A DNA stretch of 60,680 nt, from the NCBI GenBank assembly GCA_020724775.1, contig DYGG01000004.1:39610-100289 (forward strand). The letters run 5' to 3'. Positions 41,780 to 51,381 of the stretch are shown in pieces; position 1 is the stretch's first letter, and every line of letters begins with the position of its first letter. A model generated the notes under the pieces. The model was not told the DNA's origin, did no database searches, and saw only the letters and a list, made by a program, of their open reading frames with translations. The translations under genes and the position numbers were made by a program. The stretch is from Ignavibacterium sp. (lineage in GTDB: Bacteria; Zixibacteria; MSB-5A5; GN15; PGXB01).

Positions 41780-42243
41780 ACACCAAAAAGTTAGTTGATT
41801 AGGTTTACTCGATATAATCTATATCGGCTGAATCTAATTTCGATTTTAGACTAAATCATATAGCCAAATGCCCGGACAATAACATCTATCCCCATTGCCT
41901 GCAGGCGACACCCGGCGGAATATAAATAGCAGATATCATACTTTGAACGTTGACGCCCCAAAATTAAGCAGAGTATTGGAAAAAAGCAACAGGAAAATCA
42001 CGGTCTTAACGGAGCGATTTTTTCAGGCACTTGGGGAAAAGTGGTCAGGGGAATATACAAGTCGCCGCAGTATGAATCACCCCGCGGGGGGGACTGAGGG
42101 CGGATGGGAATCCTGAGTCCGCAGACGAGGGCGTCTGCGGGCACAGAGTATTCCTACAGGAGTCGGAAATAGGAACTGCCGCAACGGTTGAAACAGATAG
42201 CGGAACTGCCGCAACATTGAAGAGCAACAAGAAAATGGGGGGC
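41780..42243. other. Intergenic region with hairpins, no gene seen
   Basis: Contains a perfect stem CCGCAGACG-AGGG-CGTCTGCGG (about 42119-42140) and a broken copy of the TTCCGAC/GTCGGAA hairpin, seen as ACAGGAGTCGGAAATAGGAACTG (about 42157-42179, split here by description). A second AACTGCCGCAAC follows. Possible 70-codon ORFs show no coding character. Confidence 0.6.
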
Positions 42244-42729
42244 TTAATTGAGCCGCCAGATTTCAAAGGTGAGGGCGGAGGCGTAACTTACCCAGACCAG
42301 ATACGGCGCCAGCAGCCATGCCGCGGTTTTCGAAATCGGACGGAACAGCACTATGGTCACTATTATCGCAAACCAGAGAAGAACTATCTCGACGAAAGCC
42401 GGCAGCAATAGTTTCCAGCCGAAAAAGATATATGACCAGAGGGTGTTGAGAACCAGTTGAGCCGCAAAAGCGGCCAATGCCGCTTTTACCCCGGTGGCAG
42501 ATAATCCTTTGCGCCAAACCAGAAAGACTGATACTCCCATCATGAAGTAGAGGGTAATCCAGACCGGGGCAAAGACGACGTTAGGAAGAGTAAATGACGG
42601 CCTGGCGATGGTGGCATACCATCCCGGAATTGCTTCAATATTCGGTATGGAGCCGATCACCCCGGCCATTTGACAGACAGTTATTGACACCGCCAGCATA
42701 GCGGCATCCTTCAGGGACAGCGCCCTCAT
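42244..42729 (-). CDS. tspO: TspO/MBR family protein
   Basis: 161 residues with five transmembrane helices. Signature: WYATIARPSFTLPNVVFAPVW (37-57), with the NTLWSYIFFG motif in the third/fourth helix region. TspO binds porphyrins and may regulate tetrapyrrole or stress responses. AAAGGA precedes the start. It ends the minus-strand cluster after the phosphotransacylase genes, 34 bp downstream. Confidence 0.93.
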   Translation of the reverse strand: MRALSLKDAAMLAVSITVCQMAGVIGSIPNIEAIPGWYATIARPSFTLPNVVFAPVWITLYFMMGVSVFLVWRKGLSATGVKAALAAFAAQLVLNTLWSYIFFGWKLLLPAFVEIVLLWFAIIVTIVLFRPISKTAAWLLAPYLVWVSYASALTFEIWRLN

Positions 42730-42763
42730 TTTCCTTTGTCGCTTAAATATATCGTTACCATTG

Positions 42764-43672
42764 CTACCGGAGAAGCGCCGCCAGCGCCAGGGAGTTTAAA
42801 ATATTCTCATCGGAATCGACTTCAAATCCGCAGGCAATCGGGGCAACGCCGCCAAAAATCAGTCCCGCTCCCTGCGCCCCGGCGTAGAGCACCATCGCCT
42901 TATAGATTCCATTGGCAGTTTCGATTGTCGGCGTCACAAAAATATCCGGGTCGCCTGCGACCGGAGACGTTTTTATCCCTTTTTGAGAAGCCACTTCGGC
43001 GCTGATGGCGCAATCAAACGATAAGGGTCCGTCTATTAGAACATTCTTTATCTGCCCCCGGTCTCCCATTTTGGCGATGGCGGCCTCTTCCATCGTGACC
43101 GGCACCGCCGGATAGATCGCCTCGACCGCCGCCAGCAGGGCAATCTTGGGCTGGGTAATTCCGCACGCCCGCGCTACCGCGGCGGCGTTTTCAATCAAAG
43201 CGATTTTCTGGGAGGCATCCGGCTGCGGCACCACGGCGGCATCGGTCAGAAAAATCATCTTGTGGTACCGAGGATGTACCAGAAGCGCCAGATGAGACAA
43301 GGATTTGCCGTCGGAAACAAACTGCGCCTCTTTCTTGACAATGAACCGGGCAACATCACGAACCGTCATCCCGCCGTTAAAGAGAATATCCAGAATCTTT
43401 TCGCGCGCCTGCGTGACCGCCTCCGGCAGGGGAGTTTGCGTATCTTTGATTTCGCAGGAAGAAAGGTCGATATCTGCATCCTGGGCGGTCTGGCGGATAA
43501 TTTTCTCCGTGCCAAAAAGGACTGCTGTCAGCAAGCCCATTCGCATCGCGCGGTCAGCCAACTCCAGATGCTTTCTTCGGGGAGATATGATTCCGAGGCG
43601 AAGAGGTTTCTTGCCGGAGATTTTTTGAAGCGACGCCTGACGAAGCCCGGCGAAATCGGTTATCGCTGTCAT
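42764..43672 (-). CDS. Phosphate acetyl/butyryltransferase family protein (second copy)
   Basis: 302 residues of the PTA/PTB family, with GKSLSHLALLVHPRYHKMIFLTDAAVVPQPD and DGPLSFDCAISAEVASQKGI; GDPDIFVTPTIETANGIYKAM near 220-245. It diverges considerably from the other copy next to it, so substrate may differ or one may be regulatory. The start overlaps the other copy's stop by ATGA. It would exchange acyl-CoA and acyl phosphate in the branched or aromatic acid pathway of this operon. Confidence 0.88.
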   Translation of the reverse strand: MTAITDFAGLRQASLQKISGKKPLRLGIISPRRKHLELADRAMRMGLLTAVLFGTEKIIRQTAQDADIDLSSCEIKDTQTPLPEAVTQAREKILDILFNGGMTVRDVARFIVKKEAQFVSDGKSLSHLALLVHPRYHKMIFLTDAAVVPQPDASQKIALIENAAAVARACGITQPKIALLAAVEAIYPAVPVTMEEAAIAKMGDRGQIKNVLIDGPLSFDCAISAEVASQKGIKTSPVAGDPDIFVTPTIETANGIYKAMVLYAGAQGAGLIFGGVAPIACGFEVDSDENILNSLALAALLR

Positions 43673-44619
43673 CGCGCGCCTCCTGAGATTTGCCGGTAAT
43701 GTTCCGCTATCAGACAGGCAAGCGATACCGAGGCTTTCTTGTTTTTGACTGTATCGGTTCTGGAGACCAGGCTCACCGGCACTTTCGCCCCGACAATGAC
43801 GCCGGCGAAGACGGCATCGGCGAAATTAATGAGCGATTTAGCCACAATATTGCATTCTTCGATGGTATGCATCAGGTAGATATCGGCATCACCGGCCACC
43901 GGACCGGCCAACCCCTTGCGGACGGCAATCTCTTTTGACGTCGCGGCGTCCAGAGTCAGCGGGCCTTCAATCTTTATATCTTTCATTCCCGATGCCAGGA
44001 CTTTATCGATTACTCGCTGGCACTCAATCGAGGTGGGGTCATCGGCGCAGAATTTATTGGTAGTCCCGGAAATTGCCACTTTTACCGGACTAAGTCCTAA
44101 CGCCTGCGCCACCAGAACGGCATTTTCCAATATCTGAAATTTCTGCTCCAGGTCCGGTTTGACCACCATGCCGCCGTCAGTCATTGCCAGCAGTTTATGA
44201 TACCCCGGAATATCAAGCACCGCCACATGCGACAGGGTATTTTTGGTGCGGAGGTCGAAATCTTTGGCAAGGACGGTCTTGAGAAGCGCCGAAGTCGAGA
44301 CAAACCCTTTCATGATGACATCGGCTTTCCCTTCCGCCGCCATTCTGACCGCCTCAGCCGTCGCCGCTTTGATGTCAGGATTGTGGACAATTTTAAGTTT
44401 GGATATATCGAAGTTTCCCTCTGACGCCATCTTTTTGATAAGCGATTCATCTCCAAAAAGGGTGGCATCCAGGATTTCCTCCGCCTGGGCGGATGAGAGC
44501 GCTCCGATGACATCGGCATCCTGCGCTGCCGCCACCGCCACCATTTTGCGCTTACCGCCTGACGACAGTTGCGCCGCCGCGGATATAATCTGGTCTGATG
44601 ACAGTATCGGTTCCGTCAT
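43669..44619 (-). CDS. Phosphate butyryltransferase-like protein
   Basis: 316 residues, PTA/PTB family: MKGFVSTSALLKTVLAKDFDLRTKNTLSHVAVLDIPGYHKLLAMTDGGM (split: SHVAVLDIPGYHK; LLAMTDGGMVVKPD), EGPLTLDAATSKEIAVRKGL, GDADIYLMHTIEECNIVAKSL. It turns acyl-CoA plus phosphate into acyl phosphate. It follows the kinase gene by two bases. Butyryl- versus isobutyryl- or arylacetyl-CoA preference cannot be read from the sequence; the ior genes point to amino-acid-derived acyls. Confidence 0.9.
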   Translation of the reverse strand: MTEPILSSDQIISAAAQLSSGGKRKMVAVAAAQDADVIGALSSAQAEEILDATLFGDESLIKKMASEGNFDISKLKIVHNPDIKAATAEAVRMAAEGKADVIMKGFVSTSALLKTVLAKDFDLRTKNTLSHVAVLDIPGYHKLLAMTDGGMVVKPDLEQKFQILENAVLVAQALGLSPVKVAISGTTNKFCADDPTSIECQRVIDKVLASGMKDIKIEGPLTLDAATSKEIAVRKGLAGPVAGDADIYLMHTIEECNIVAKSLINFADAVFAGVIVGAKVPVSLVSRTDTVKNKKASVSLACLIAEHYRQISGGAR

Positions 44620-44621
44620 AG

Positions 44622-45689
44622 TTAATACTCTTTAGGTATTTCTTGCCTGTTAATCACTCGTCTCGCCCAGGCGGCAAGCGCCTCCATTTCGAATTCGCCC
44701 GGGACAACTATCATCTCTCCGAGGAATGATATATGTTCTCTCAGTATCTCTATCAATCGGGATGATTTCGCCATACCGCCGGTCAAAACAATCCCTTCAT
44801 ATTTCCCTTTCAGCGCCACAGCATAGGCGCCAATCTCTTTGGCAATCTGATAGGCCATCGCCCGAAAATGGAGTTCCGCTTTCTTATCTCCGGCATCAAT
44901 CATTTTTTCAACTTCGCGCAGGTCAGACTGGCCGAGGTATGCCATCAGACCGGCATTGCGCGAAAGTTTTTCCACCAACTCCTTTTCTGAGAATTTCCCG
45001 GAGTAGCAGAGTTTGACCAGCCCGCCAATCGGGAGCGCCCCGGCACGGTCGGGAGAAAATGGTCCCATCCCCAAGAGAGCATCATTCACATCGACAATCC
45101 GCCCTCTCTTGACCGCCGCCACCGAGACTCCTCCTCCCATATGCACCGCCACAAAATTGCACAGTTCCAGGCTCTTTCCCCGTTTTTCCGCTTCCCGTCG
45201 GCAGACCTCTTTGATATTGAGCGTATGCGCCCGGCATTTCCGCTCGATTTCCGGAATGCCGGAGATACGGGCGTACTCGGTGAAATTATCTGTCGTCACC
45301 GGATCGGCGATGAGCGCGATGGTGTTGTATTTCTTGCCAAGATGGTCGGCGATAATTGCCCCGAGGTTGGAGGCATGGTTGGAGTATTTCATTGTCCGCA
45401 GGTCGCTTAACATCTTTTCATTAATGCCGTATACTCCTCCCTCGAGCGGCCGAAGGGGCGCGCCTCTGCCGGCAACGGCGACGACCTTTTTTTCGCTTAT
45501 TCCGTTTCGCGCAAGCCACGCTTCGATGTTTTTCATCCGCAGTTCAAACTGGTCGGCTACGTTGTCGAACCGCGCCAGTTGGTCAGAGTGGTGCGTTACA
45601 TTCTCTTCGGCCAGTTTTTCTTCGCCGCGAAAGAGAGCCATCTTGGTCGACGTCGAGCCGGGATTAATGACAATTATAACTTCATCCAT
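44622..45689 (-). CDS. buk: Butyrate kinase family (acyl-phosphate kinase, ATP-forming)
   Basis: 355 residues, the normal length. ASKHA-fold motifs: VINPGSTSTKMALF (7-20), AVAGRGAPLRPLEGGVY, FVAVHMGGGVSVAAVKRGRIVDVND, and GIVLTGGMAKSSRL near 300. It converts acyl phosphate plus ADP to acid plus ATP. With the phosphotransacylase genes directly after it, it completes substrate-level phosphorylation from acyl-CoA. GGAG precedes the ATG. Confidence 0.93.
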   Translation of the reverse strand: MDEVIIVINPGSTSTKMALFRGEEKLAEENVTHHSDQLARFDNVADQFELRMKNIEAWLARNGISEKKVVAVAGRGAPLRPLEGGVYGINEKMLSDLRTMKYSNHASNLGAIIADHLGKKYNTIALIADPVTTDNFTEYARISGIPEIERKCRAHTLNIKEVCRREAEKRGKSLELCNFVAVHMGGGVSVAAVKRGRIVDVNDALLGMGPFSPDRAGALPIGGLVKLCYSGKFSEKELVEKLSRNAGLMAYLGQSDLREVEKMIDAGDKKAELHFRAMAYQIAKEIGAYAVALKGKYEGIVLTGGMAKSSRLIEILREHISFLGEMIVVPGEFEMEALAAWARRVINRQEIPKEY

Positions 45690-45710
45690 GACCGCTCCGA
45701 AATTTCCAGT

Positions 45711-46307
45711 TTATTTTTTCCCGTTGCCGGAGAGTTCCCGCCCTCGCGCAAACGCTTTGAGATTTATATCCACGAATTTTGCCTTGACGAGATTCCGAAT
45801 GACCGTCTCCCAGAGAGCATAGTCAAATTCCAGGGAACTGCTGACAACTCCCAGGAGAAGTGTATTCACCAGGCGCGAATCTCCCAGTTCTCGGGCAATC
45901 GCATCGGCATCAACATCAATCACCCGCCGGAATTTTTTTTTCAGGTCGGCGACAGGGTCATCGGGGTAATGGAATTTCTTGCCGGTTGCTATCGGCGGCA
46001 CCAGGCGAGTACGCGAAACGACCGCCAATCCCTCTTTCTTGAGCCAATCGACCGCCCGCAGCGCTTCGGCCTGCTCGAAAGAAATCAGAATATCGGTCTG
46101 ACCGTATTGTATAATCGGCGAATAGACTTTTTTGGCATATTTTATATGTGATGTCACCACTCCCCCCCGCTGCGACATCCCGTGCACTTCCGATTTTTTG
46201 ACATCATATCCGGCTTGCATCGCTGTCTCGGAAAGGAGTTCCGATGCCAGAAGCACTCCCTGTCCGCCGACACCGACTATCAGTATATTGGTAGTTTTAT
46301 TTTCCAT
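45711..46307 (-). CDS. iorB: Indolepyruvate ferredoxin oxidoreductase beta subunit
   Basis: 198 residues, POR gamma-type domain: NILIVGVGGQGVLLASELLSETAMQAGYDVKKSEVHGMSQRGG. This is the small subunit of IOR. ATG at 46307 is preferred, with GAGGTG upstream. A GTG at 46319 overlapping the iorA stop is the alternative. The Ser-Gln-Arg-Gly-Gly stretch is the family signature. Confidence 0.93.
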   Translation of the reverse strand: MENKTTNILIVGVGGQGVLLASELLSETAMQAGYDVKKSEVHGMSQRGGVVTSHIKYAKKVYSPIIQYGQTDILISFEQAEALRAVDWLKKEGLAVVSRTRLVPPIATGKKFHYPDDPVADLKKKFRRVIDVDADAIARELGDSRLVNTLLLGVVSSSLEFDYALWETVIRNLVKAKFVDINLKAFARGRELSGNGKK

Positions 46308-46315
46308 GATACACC

Positions 46316-48097
46316 TCACTTCACTCCCGCCGGTTCGGGGGCAAGGACAATCGCTTCTGGTTGGCAGACCTGGGCGCAGAGCGAGCAGCCGGTGCAGAGG
46401 ACCGGATCGATAATTGCTTTCGGCTGGTTATGTTTGGTCAGTTCCTTCGACGGCATTATCGCCGGGCAGCCGATACGGAAACAGGCCGAGCAGCCGTTGC
46501 ACTCTTCCGATATGACGACATACGGCCTATCCATTATCCGCTTAGGCATCAGGACACAGGCGCGGTTGGTGATGACCACCGATGGTCCCGGCCGTGCAAT
46601 CTCCTCTTTCAGCACTTTCAAAAGACCGTCGTAGTCGTACGGGTCCACTTCCCGCACCGATTCCACCCCGAGCGCTTTCGCCAGTTCCACGAAATTGACC
46701 TCGCGGGTCTTCTCTCCCATCAAGGTATGTCCGGTCGCCGGATGCTGCTGGCCGCCGGTCATGGCCGTGATACGGTTGTCCAGGATTATCACCGTAACAT
46801 TGCTTTTGTTATAGACTGCGTCAAGAAGCCCGGTTATTCCGGAGTGCAGGAAGGTCGAATCGCCGATTACCGCCACCACCCCTTTCTTATGCCCGCGAAC
46901 TTTTTCCATTCCGATGGCATTTCCTATCGATGCCCCCATGCAGATGCAGGTGTCCATTATCTCCAGTGGCGGAAGAACCGAAAGGGTGTAGCATCCGATA
47001 TCGCCGGTCACCGCCACCCCGAGTTTTTTGAGCGCCATAAAGGCTCCCCGATGCGGACAGCCGGGGCAGAGTATCGGCGGACGAGGGAAGAGTTCTTCGG
47101 GCGGAATCTCCGCGCCAACAATTTCTTTGATTATTCCCGCCTCTTTCAATCCCTGCGCCACTCGGTATGGCGAAAGTTCGCCCAGACGGGAGAAATATTT
47201 TTTCCCGTCAACATTGATTCCGGCCGCCTTGAGTTGCTCTTCGTAGTACGGCTCCAGTTCTTCGACAATGAGATTTGTCTTATGTGCTGAAACAAACTTT
47301 CGAATCTTCTCAATCGGCAGCGGAAATCCGAAGCCGATCTTGAAATAGTCGGCGTCGGGAAAAACATCTTTGGCATATTGATAAGCAATACCGCCGGTGA
47401 TTATCCCGACCGATGAGCCGTTATTCTCGATTCGGTTCAGGTCGGTCTCCTCGGAGTATTGCCGAAGTTTCTCCAGACGCTCACCGACGACGACATGCCG
47501 CTTCTTGGCATTCGCCGGAATCATCACATACTTCTGCATATCCCGCTTGAACCCGGATTCCGGAAGCGTCACCGGTTCCCCTTCTTCGACAATCCCTTTG
47601 GAATGCGAGATACGGGTGGTCATCCGAAGCATCACCGGGGTGTCGAACTTCTCGGATATTTCAAACGCTTTGAGGGTGAAATCTTTTGACTCCTGCGAGT
47701 CGGATGGCTCCAGAAACGGAATCTGCGCGAACTTGGCGAAAAAGCGGTTGTCCTGCTCGTTCTGCGAGGAGTGCATTTCGGGGTCATCGGCCGATATCAC
47801 CACAAACCCGACGTTGACTCCGGTGTAGGCGAAAGTCATGAATGGGTCGGCGGCGACATTGAGACCGACATGTTTCATCGTGACCAGCGCCCGTCCGCCG
47901 CCGAGCGAGGCGCCAATACCGACCTCGAAAGCCACTTTCTCATTGGGCGACCATTGGGAATATATCGAGCGGTATTCCATGGCGACCGTCTCGAGGATTT
48001 CGGTGGAAGGTGTTCCGGGGTATCCGGCCGCCAGTTTGACCCCGGCTTCAAACGCCCCGCGCGCCACCGCTTCATTTCCGGAAAGTAATCGTCTCAT
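46316..48097 (-). CDS. iorA: Indolepyruvate ferredoxin oxidoreductase alpha subunit
   Basis: 593 residues. N-terminal POR domain (GNEAVARGAFEAGVKLAAGYPGTPSTEI), C-terminal TPP-binding domain (GDIGCYTL, GDSTFLHSGITGLLDAVYN) and two 4Fe-4S sets at the end: CNGCSACFRIGCP and CTGCSLCAQVCQPEA. It decarboxylates aromatic 2-oxo acids to aryl-acetyl-CoA, reducing ferredoxin. It is first in the operon. ATG at 48097 has AGGT upstream; a TTG at 48103 is possible. Confidence 0.95.
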   Translation of the reverse strand: MRRLLSGNEAVARGAFEAGVKLAAGYPGTPSTEILETVAMEYRSIYSQWSPNEKVAFEVGIGASLGGGRALVTMKHVGLNVAADPFMTFAYTGVNVGFVVISADDPEMHSSQNEQDNRFFAKFAQIPFLEPSDSQESKDFTLKAFEISEKFDTPVMLRMTTRISHSKGIVEEGEPVTLPESGFKRDMQKYVMIPANAKKRHVVVGERLEKLRQYSEETDLNRIENNGSSVGIITGGIAYQYAKDVFPDADYFKIGFGFPLPIEKIRKFVSAHKTNLIVEELEPYYEEQLKAAGINVDGKKYFSRLGELSPYRVAQGLKEAGIIKEIVGAEIPPEELFPRPPILCPGCPHRGAFMALKKLGVAVTGDIGCYTLSVLPPLEIMDTCICMGASIGNAIGMEKVRGHKKGVVAVIGDSTFLHSGITGLLDAVYNKSNVTVIILDNRITAMTGGQQHPATGHTLMGEKTREVNFVELAKALGVESVREVDPYDYDGLLKVLKEEIARPGPSVVITNRACVLMPKRIMDRPYVVISEECNGCSACFRIGCPAIMPSKELTKHNQPKAIIDPVLCTGCSLCAQVCQPEAIVLAPEPAGVK

Positions 48098-48103
48098 AAG
48101 CAA

Positions 48104-48636
48104 CCTGACTTGTAGTATTCATTTTGTAGGTCAAAATCCCGCCACTTATTTGCCGTCAGGAGTCCCTCCTGATGGTCAAGGTTTTGCAGGTCAAAATCCC
48201 TCTTGGGTTTTGACATCTTCGTAGGGGCAAGGCCGTGTGGCCGTCCTCTCGTTATATTTGTCGAAACCTAAGTCGCACACGGCGCCCAGGGAAGGATTTC
48301 GACCTACTCGTATTTATCTTTGTGGGGGCGAACCCGCGTGTTCGCCCGATTTTTAGGTCGACAGATGGGTCGACCGCTACTCTTATTCCTTCTCATTTAG
48401 GGTCGACGCTTGGGTCGACCCCTACGATGGCATTATAATTTAAAATTCCCAAATAATCAACCATCGAGTGTGAATAATTTCACAAGGGGATTCTAAAATT
48501 CTCCATTGCACAGATTCAGTCGGAATTCTGTCAATCAGATAGGTAATAGGGAGATTGGTTGACAAATTCCAAATGCGGATTAGATTGTAATATTGTTCAG
48601 GGGCGGAATTCAATCCGCCGATTAAGGAGGGAAACT
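48104..48636. repeat. Intergenic modular hairpin array
   Basis: No gene seen. Modules in order: GGTCAAAATC...GGTCAAGG with an inner TCAGGAG-TCC-CTCCTGA stem (48128-48195); GGTCAAAATCCC...GGGTTTTGAC (48198-48220); TGTCGAAACC...GGATTTCGAC (48258-48302); GGGCGAACCC-GCG-TGTTCGCCC (48325-48347); GGTCGAC repeats followed by CATTATAATTTAAAATTC (48400-48450). The last part, to 48636, contains the start region of the next gene. Confidence 0.75.
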
Positions 48637-51123
48637 ATGAACTCCATTGTTCCATTTCGTAAGCCAAGAATTCTTTCCTTTGACGCGGTTGTATTCATAC
48701 TGATTGTGACGGTCATGTTAATCACCGCTCCCGCTTTTGGGCGAAATCTTTATTCATCGCAGTCGCCAAAGTTGCCCGAGCAGAAATTGATTACGGAACC
48801 TTGCTGGCAAGGACTAATTCATAATGTAGGCAGAATGGCGCTGGCCATATCGAATAATGGCTGTATTGGACTGGGGCCGCTGGTCTATAATGAGTTTGAC
48901 GACCTTCCGCCTTCCTGCCAGTATCCTTATCCCAGCGAACATGAATACTTGTTTCAAGGGGCGCTTTGGGTTGGCGCTATTGTGGGAGAAGATACCCTGG
49001 TCAGTGTCGGTAATGATGGCTGGCATATGCTGCGGGAAATGTGGCCTGACACCTGCCCTGATGGAAAGATGCGAGTCCTTTCGACAAATAATAACGACTC
49101 CGGCGCCGTCTCCGAGCAGGATTTCATTGCGGTATATACCGACACCGTGACGGCTCACAACTTCGTTATAAATGACCCCTTCGACAGCCGCCCTCATGTT
49201 CCTCTGAACATCGAAGTCACTCAGAAAAGTCATGCCTGGAGCAATCCGGAAGCCGACGACTTCGTGATTTTCGAATTCTGGGTAAAGAATATTGGGATTG
49301 ACCCCTTGGAAGATGTCTATATCGGATACTATGTTGATGGTGATGTCACCCATGACTATGTCGGCGGGGATTATACCGATGATGTGAGCGGCTTAAAACG
49401 CGCTGTAACGATTCCGTTTGCCTGTCAGTTTGAAGATTCAGTTTTTATTCCGTGGATTGCTGACAATGACGGCAAGCACTGGCAATCCGACACCTGCCCG
49501 TATGATTGGAAAGCTCATACCTCCGTTACAGGAATCTACTTGTTGCGAACTCCCAATGAAGATATGACAGCCAATTTTAACTGGTGGACTACAAATTCGG
49601 ATCCTTTTTATGATTTTGGACCTCGGCTGGCTGGCACTCCGGAAGACCCTTTCCGCGATTTCGGCGGATTTCTGGGCACTCCCGAAGGCGACCCGAACAA
49701 ATATTACATTATGAGTCATCCCGAAATTGACTATGACCAGTTATTCGCCGCCTATTCTCAGGGTCCGTGGCCTGCCTGGCTTCCTCCGCCGGTATATTCT
49801 CCCGATATTGCTGATGGTACCGACACAAAGTATCTCCTCTCCTTCGGTCCTTTCGATATTATGCCCGGCGAGTCGGCCCCGTTTGCCTTCGCCTATGTCG
49901 CTGGTGAGAATTTTCATACCGATTGCGAAGCCTTTACCAATCTCTTCGACCCATATTCGCCGCAAGAATTTGCCGACCAACTCAATTTCGATGAATTTGT
50001 GACCAACGCCCTTCAGGCAAAATGGCTCTATGATATCCCCGGCTATGACACTGACAGCGATGGTTACGCGGGCAAATATTACCTCTGCGGTGTCGAACCT
50101 GACCAGGATACCATCTACTACGAAGGTGATGGCGTCCCGGACCTGAAAGTCCCGCGAATCTCACCTTACCGCAAATCGCTGCGGCTTTCGCTGGAAAATG
50201 GCGTCGACGTCCGGGTGCGATGGAATGGCCTGGTTCCGGAAACCCGGTTAGATTACACGCTTGGCATAAATGACTTTGAAGGGTACACGGTTTATATTGC
50301 AGTCCCCCTCCAGTCGAATCTATATATACAAGTCGCCGGATACGACAGGGAAGATTACTGGAAAATGACGTGGGACTTTAACCAGTCCAAATGGATTTCC
50401 CCGAATATAACCATTACGGCCGAGCAGATAATATCATCGTACGGTATTTCTGACATCTCACAATATAATAATCCTGACACCGCAACAGCCTTCCACTGGC
50501 TCGATTCAATTTTCTATTTCACCACTGCCTGCGCCAATCACTCAGAGCTAAATGACACATCCATCATACATAAGGTATATCCGTTTCAGCCATTTCCGTC
50601 GACTCTCAATGTTGATTCACTTTATACCTACTATCCAGACGAACTTACCAATGACGGTTTCATCAAATATTTTGAATACGAATTTGTATTAAGGGGTCTT
50701 GACCCGGGTACAGCATACAAATTTAAATTGGCGAATTACGAATCAGACTTTTGCCGAACCTATTCTGGTGAAATAGTGGAAATCGACACTATCCAGACCA
50801 TGCCCGCTACCGATATCCCAAGCGACGGCGATGGTATCCTTGCTGAGAATCTCCGCATTCATCAGAACTTCCCCAACCCCTTCAATCCCAGCACCGAGAT
50901 TCAGTTTGACCTACCTCGCAAAGAGAATGTGACTATCACCATCTACAATCTGCTCGGACAGATGGTGAAGAAGTTTGAGCTGGGCGAGAAACCGTCCGGC
51001 TCGCATACCGTCATCTGGGATGGCACCGATGACACGGGCCGCTCGGTCGCGACCGGTATCTATTTATACCGCATCACCGCCGGTGACTTCACCGGCGCCA
51101 AGAAAATGCTGTTGCTGAAATGA
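48637..51123 (+). CDS. Large secreted protein with T9SS type A / FlgD-like C-terminal domain
   Basis: 828 residues. An N-terminal signal/transmembrane segment (FDAVVFILIVTVMLITAPAFG, about 17-37) is followed by a long region rich in Asp, Tyr and Trp with no recognised enzyme motif. The last 85 residues are the T9SS type A sorting domain: NFPNPFNPSTEIQFDLP, then TIYNLLGQMVK, and the YLYRITAGDFTGAKKMLLLK end. Such domains direct secretion by the Type IX system or act as FlgD-like Ig folds. AAGGAGGG seven bases upstream fixes ATG at 48637; the open frame starts earlier at 48559. Its 3' end is copied in the downstream repeat. Confidence 0.88.
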   Translation: MNSIVPFRKPRILSFDAVVFILIVTVMLITAPAFGRNLYSSQSPKLPEQKLITEPCWQGLIHNVGRMALAISNNGCIGLGPLVYNEFDDLPPSCQYPYPSEHEYLFQGALWVGAIVGEDTLVSVGNDGWHMLREMWPDTCPDGKMRVLSTNNNDSGAVSEQDFIAVYTDTVTAHNFVINDPFDSRPHVPLNIEVTQKSHAWSNPEADDFVIFEFWVKNIGIDPLEDVYIGYYVDGDVTHDYVGGDYTDDVSGLKRAVTIPFACQFEDSVFIPWIADNDGKHWQSDTCPYDWKAHTSVTGIYLLRTPNEDMTANFNWWTTNSDPFYDFGPRLAGTPEDPFRDFGGFLGTPEGDPNKYYIMSHPEIDYDQLFAAYSQGPWPAWLPPPVYSPDIADGTDTKYLLSFGPFDIMPGESAPFAFAYVAGENFHTDCEAFTNLFDPYSPQEFADQLNFDEFVTNALQAKWLYDIPGYDTDSDGYAGKYYLCGVEPDQDTIYYEGDGVPDLKVPRISPYRKSLRLSLENGVDVRVRWNGLVPETRLDYTLGINDFEGYTVYIAVPLQSNLYIQVAGYDREDYWKMTWDFNQSKWISPNITITAEQIISSYGISDISQYNNPDTATAFHWLDSIFYFTTACANHSELNDTSIIHKVYPFQPFPSTLNVDSLYTYYPDELTNDGFIKYFEYEFVLRGLDPGTAYKFKLANYESDFCRTYSGEIVEIDTIQTMPATDIPSDGDGILAENLRIHQNFPNPFNPSTEIQFDLPRKENVTITIYNLLGQMVKKFELGEKPSGSHTVIWDGTDDTGRSVATGIYLYRITAGDFTGAKKMLLLK

Positions 51124-51381
51124 AGCCTGCTCCTGGTGCCCCCCTTGGGATGGGACGGTCTGTCGAGTAGGCCAAAATCCCTCCCTGGGCGCTGTGGCGA
51201 CTTGGGTTTTGGCAAAATCTGGTGTCGAAACCTAAGAAGGATTTCGACCTACTCCGCTTTATTCATAATATAGACTAACGCACCGGAAGTTGCCGTGGCG
51301 ACCAGGACGGTGGAGCACTGAGGGAATATCGTCAGGTCACGGCTCCCGTTTGAAACGGGAGCCTAAGACCTGACGAAACCA
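51103..51381 (+). repeat. 279-bp tandem unit 1 (begins in the gene's last codons)
   Basis: Begins with the last seven codons of the secreted-protein gene and contains GCCAAAATC...GGGTTTTGGC, TGTCGAAACC...GGATTTCGAC, the GTCGCC-type module (about 51283-51315) and the GTCAGGTC / GACCTGAC hairpin around CTCCCGTTT-G-AAACGGGAG (51331-51374). Confidence 0.9.

Noticed and set aside
41895-42116. 73-codon plus-strand ORF
   Set aside because: Covers a hairpin, no ribosome site, no recognisable protein pattern.
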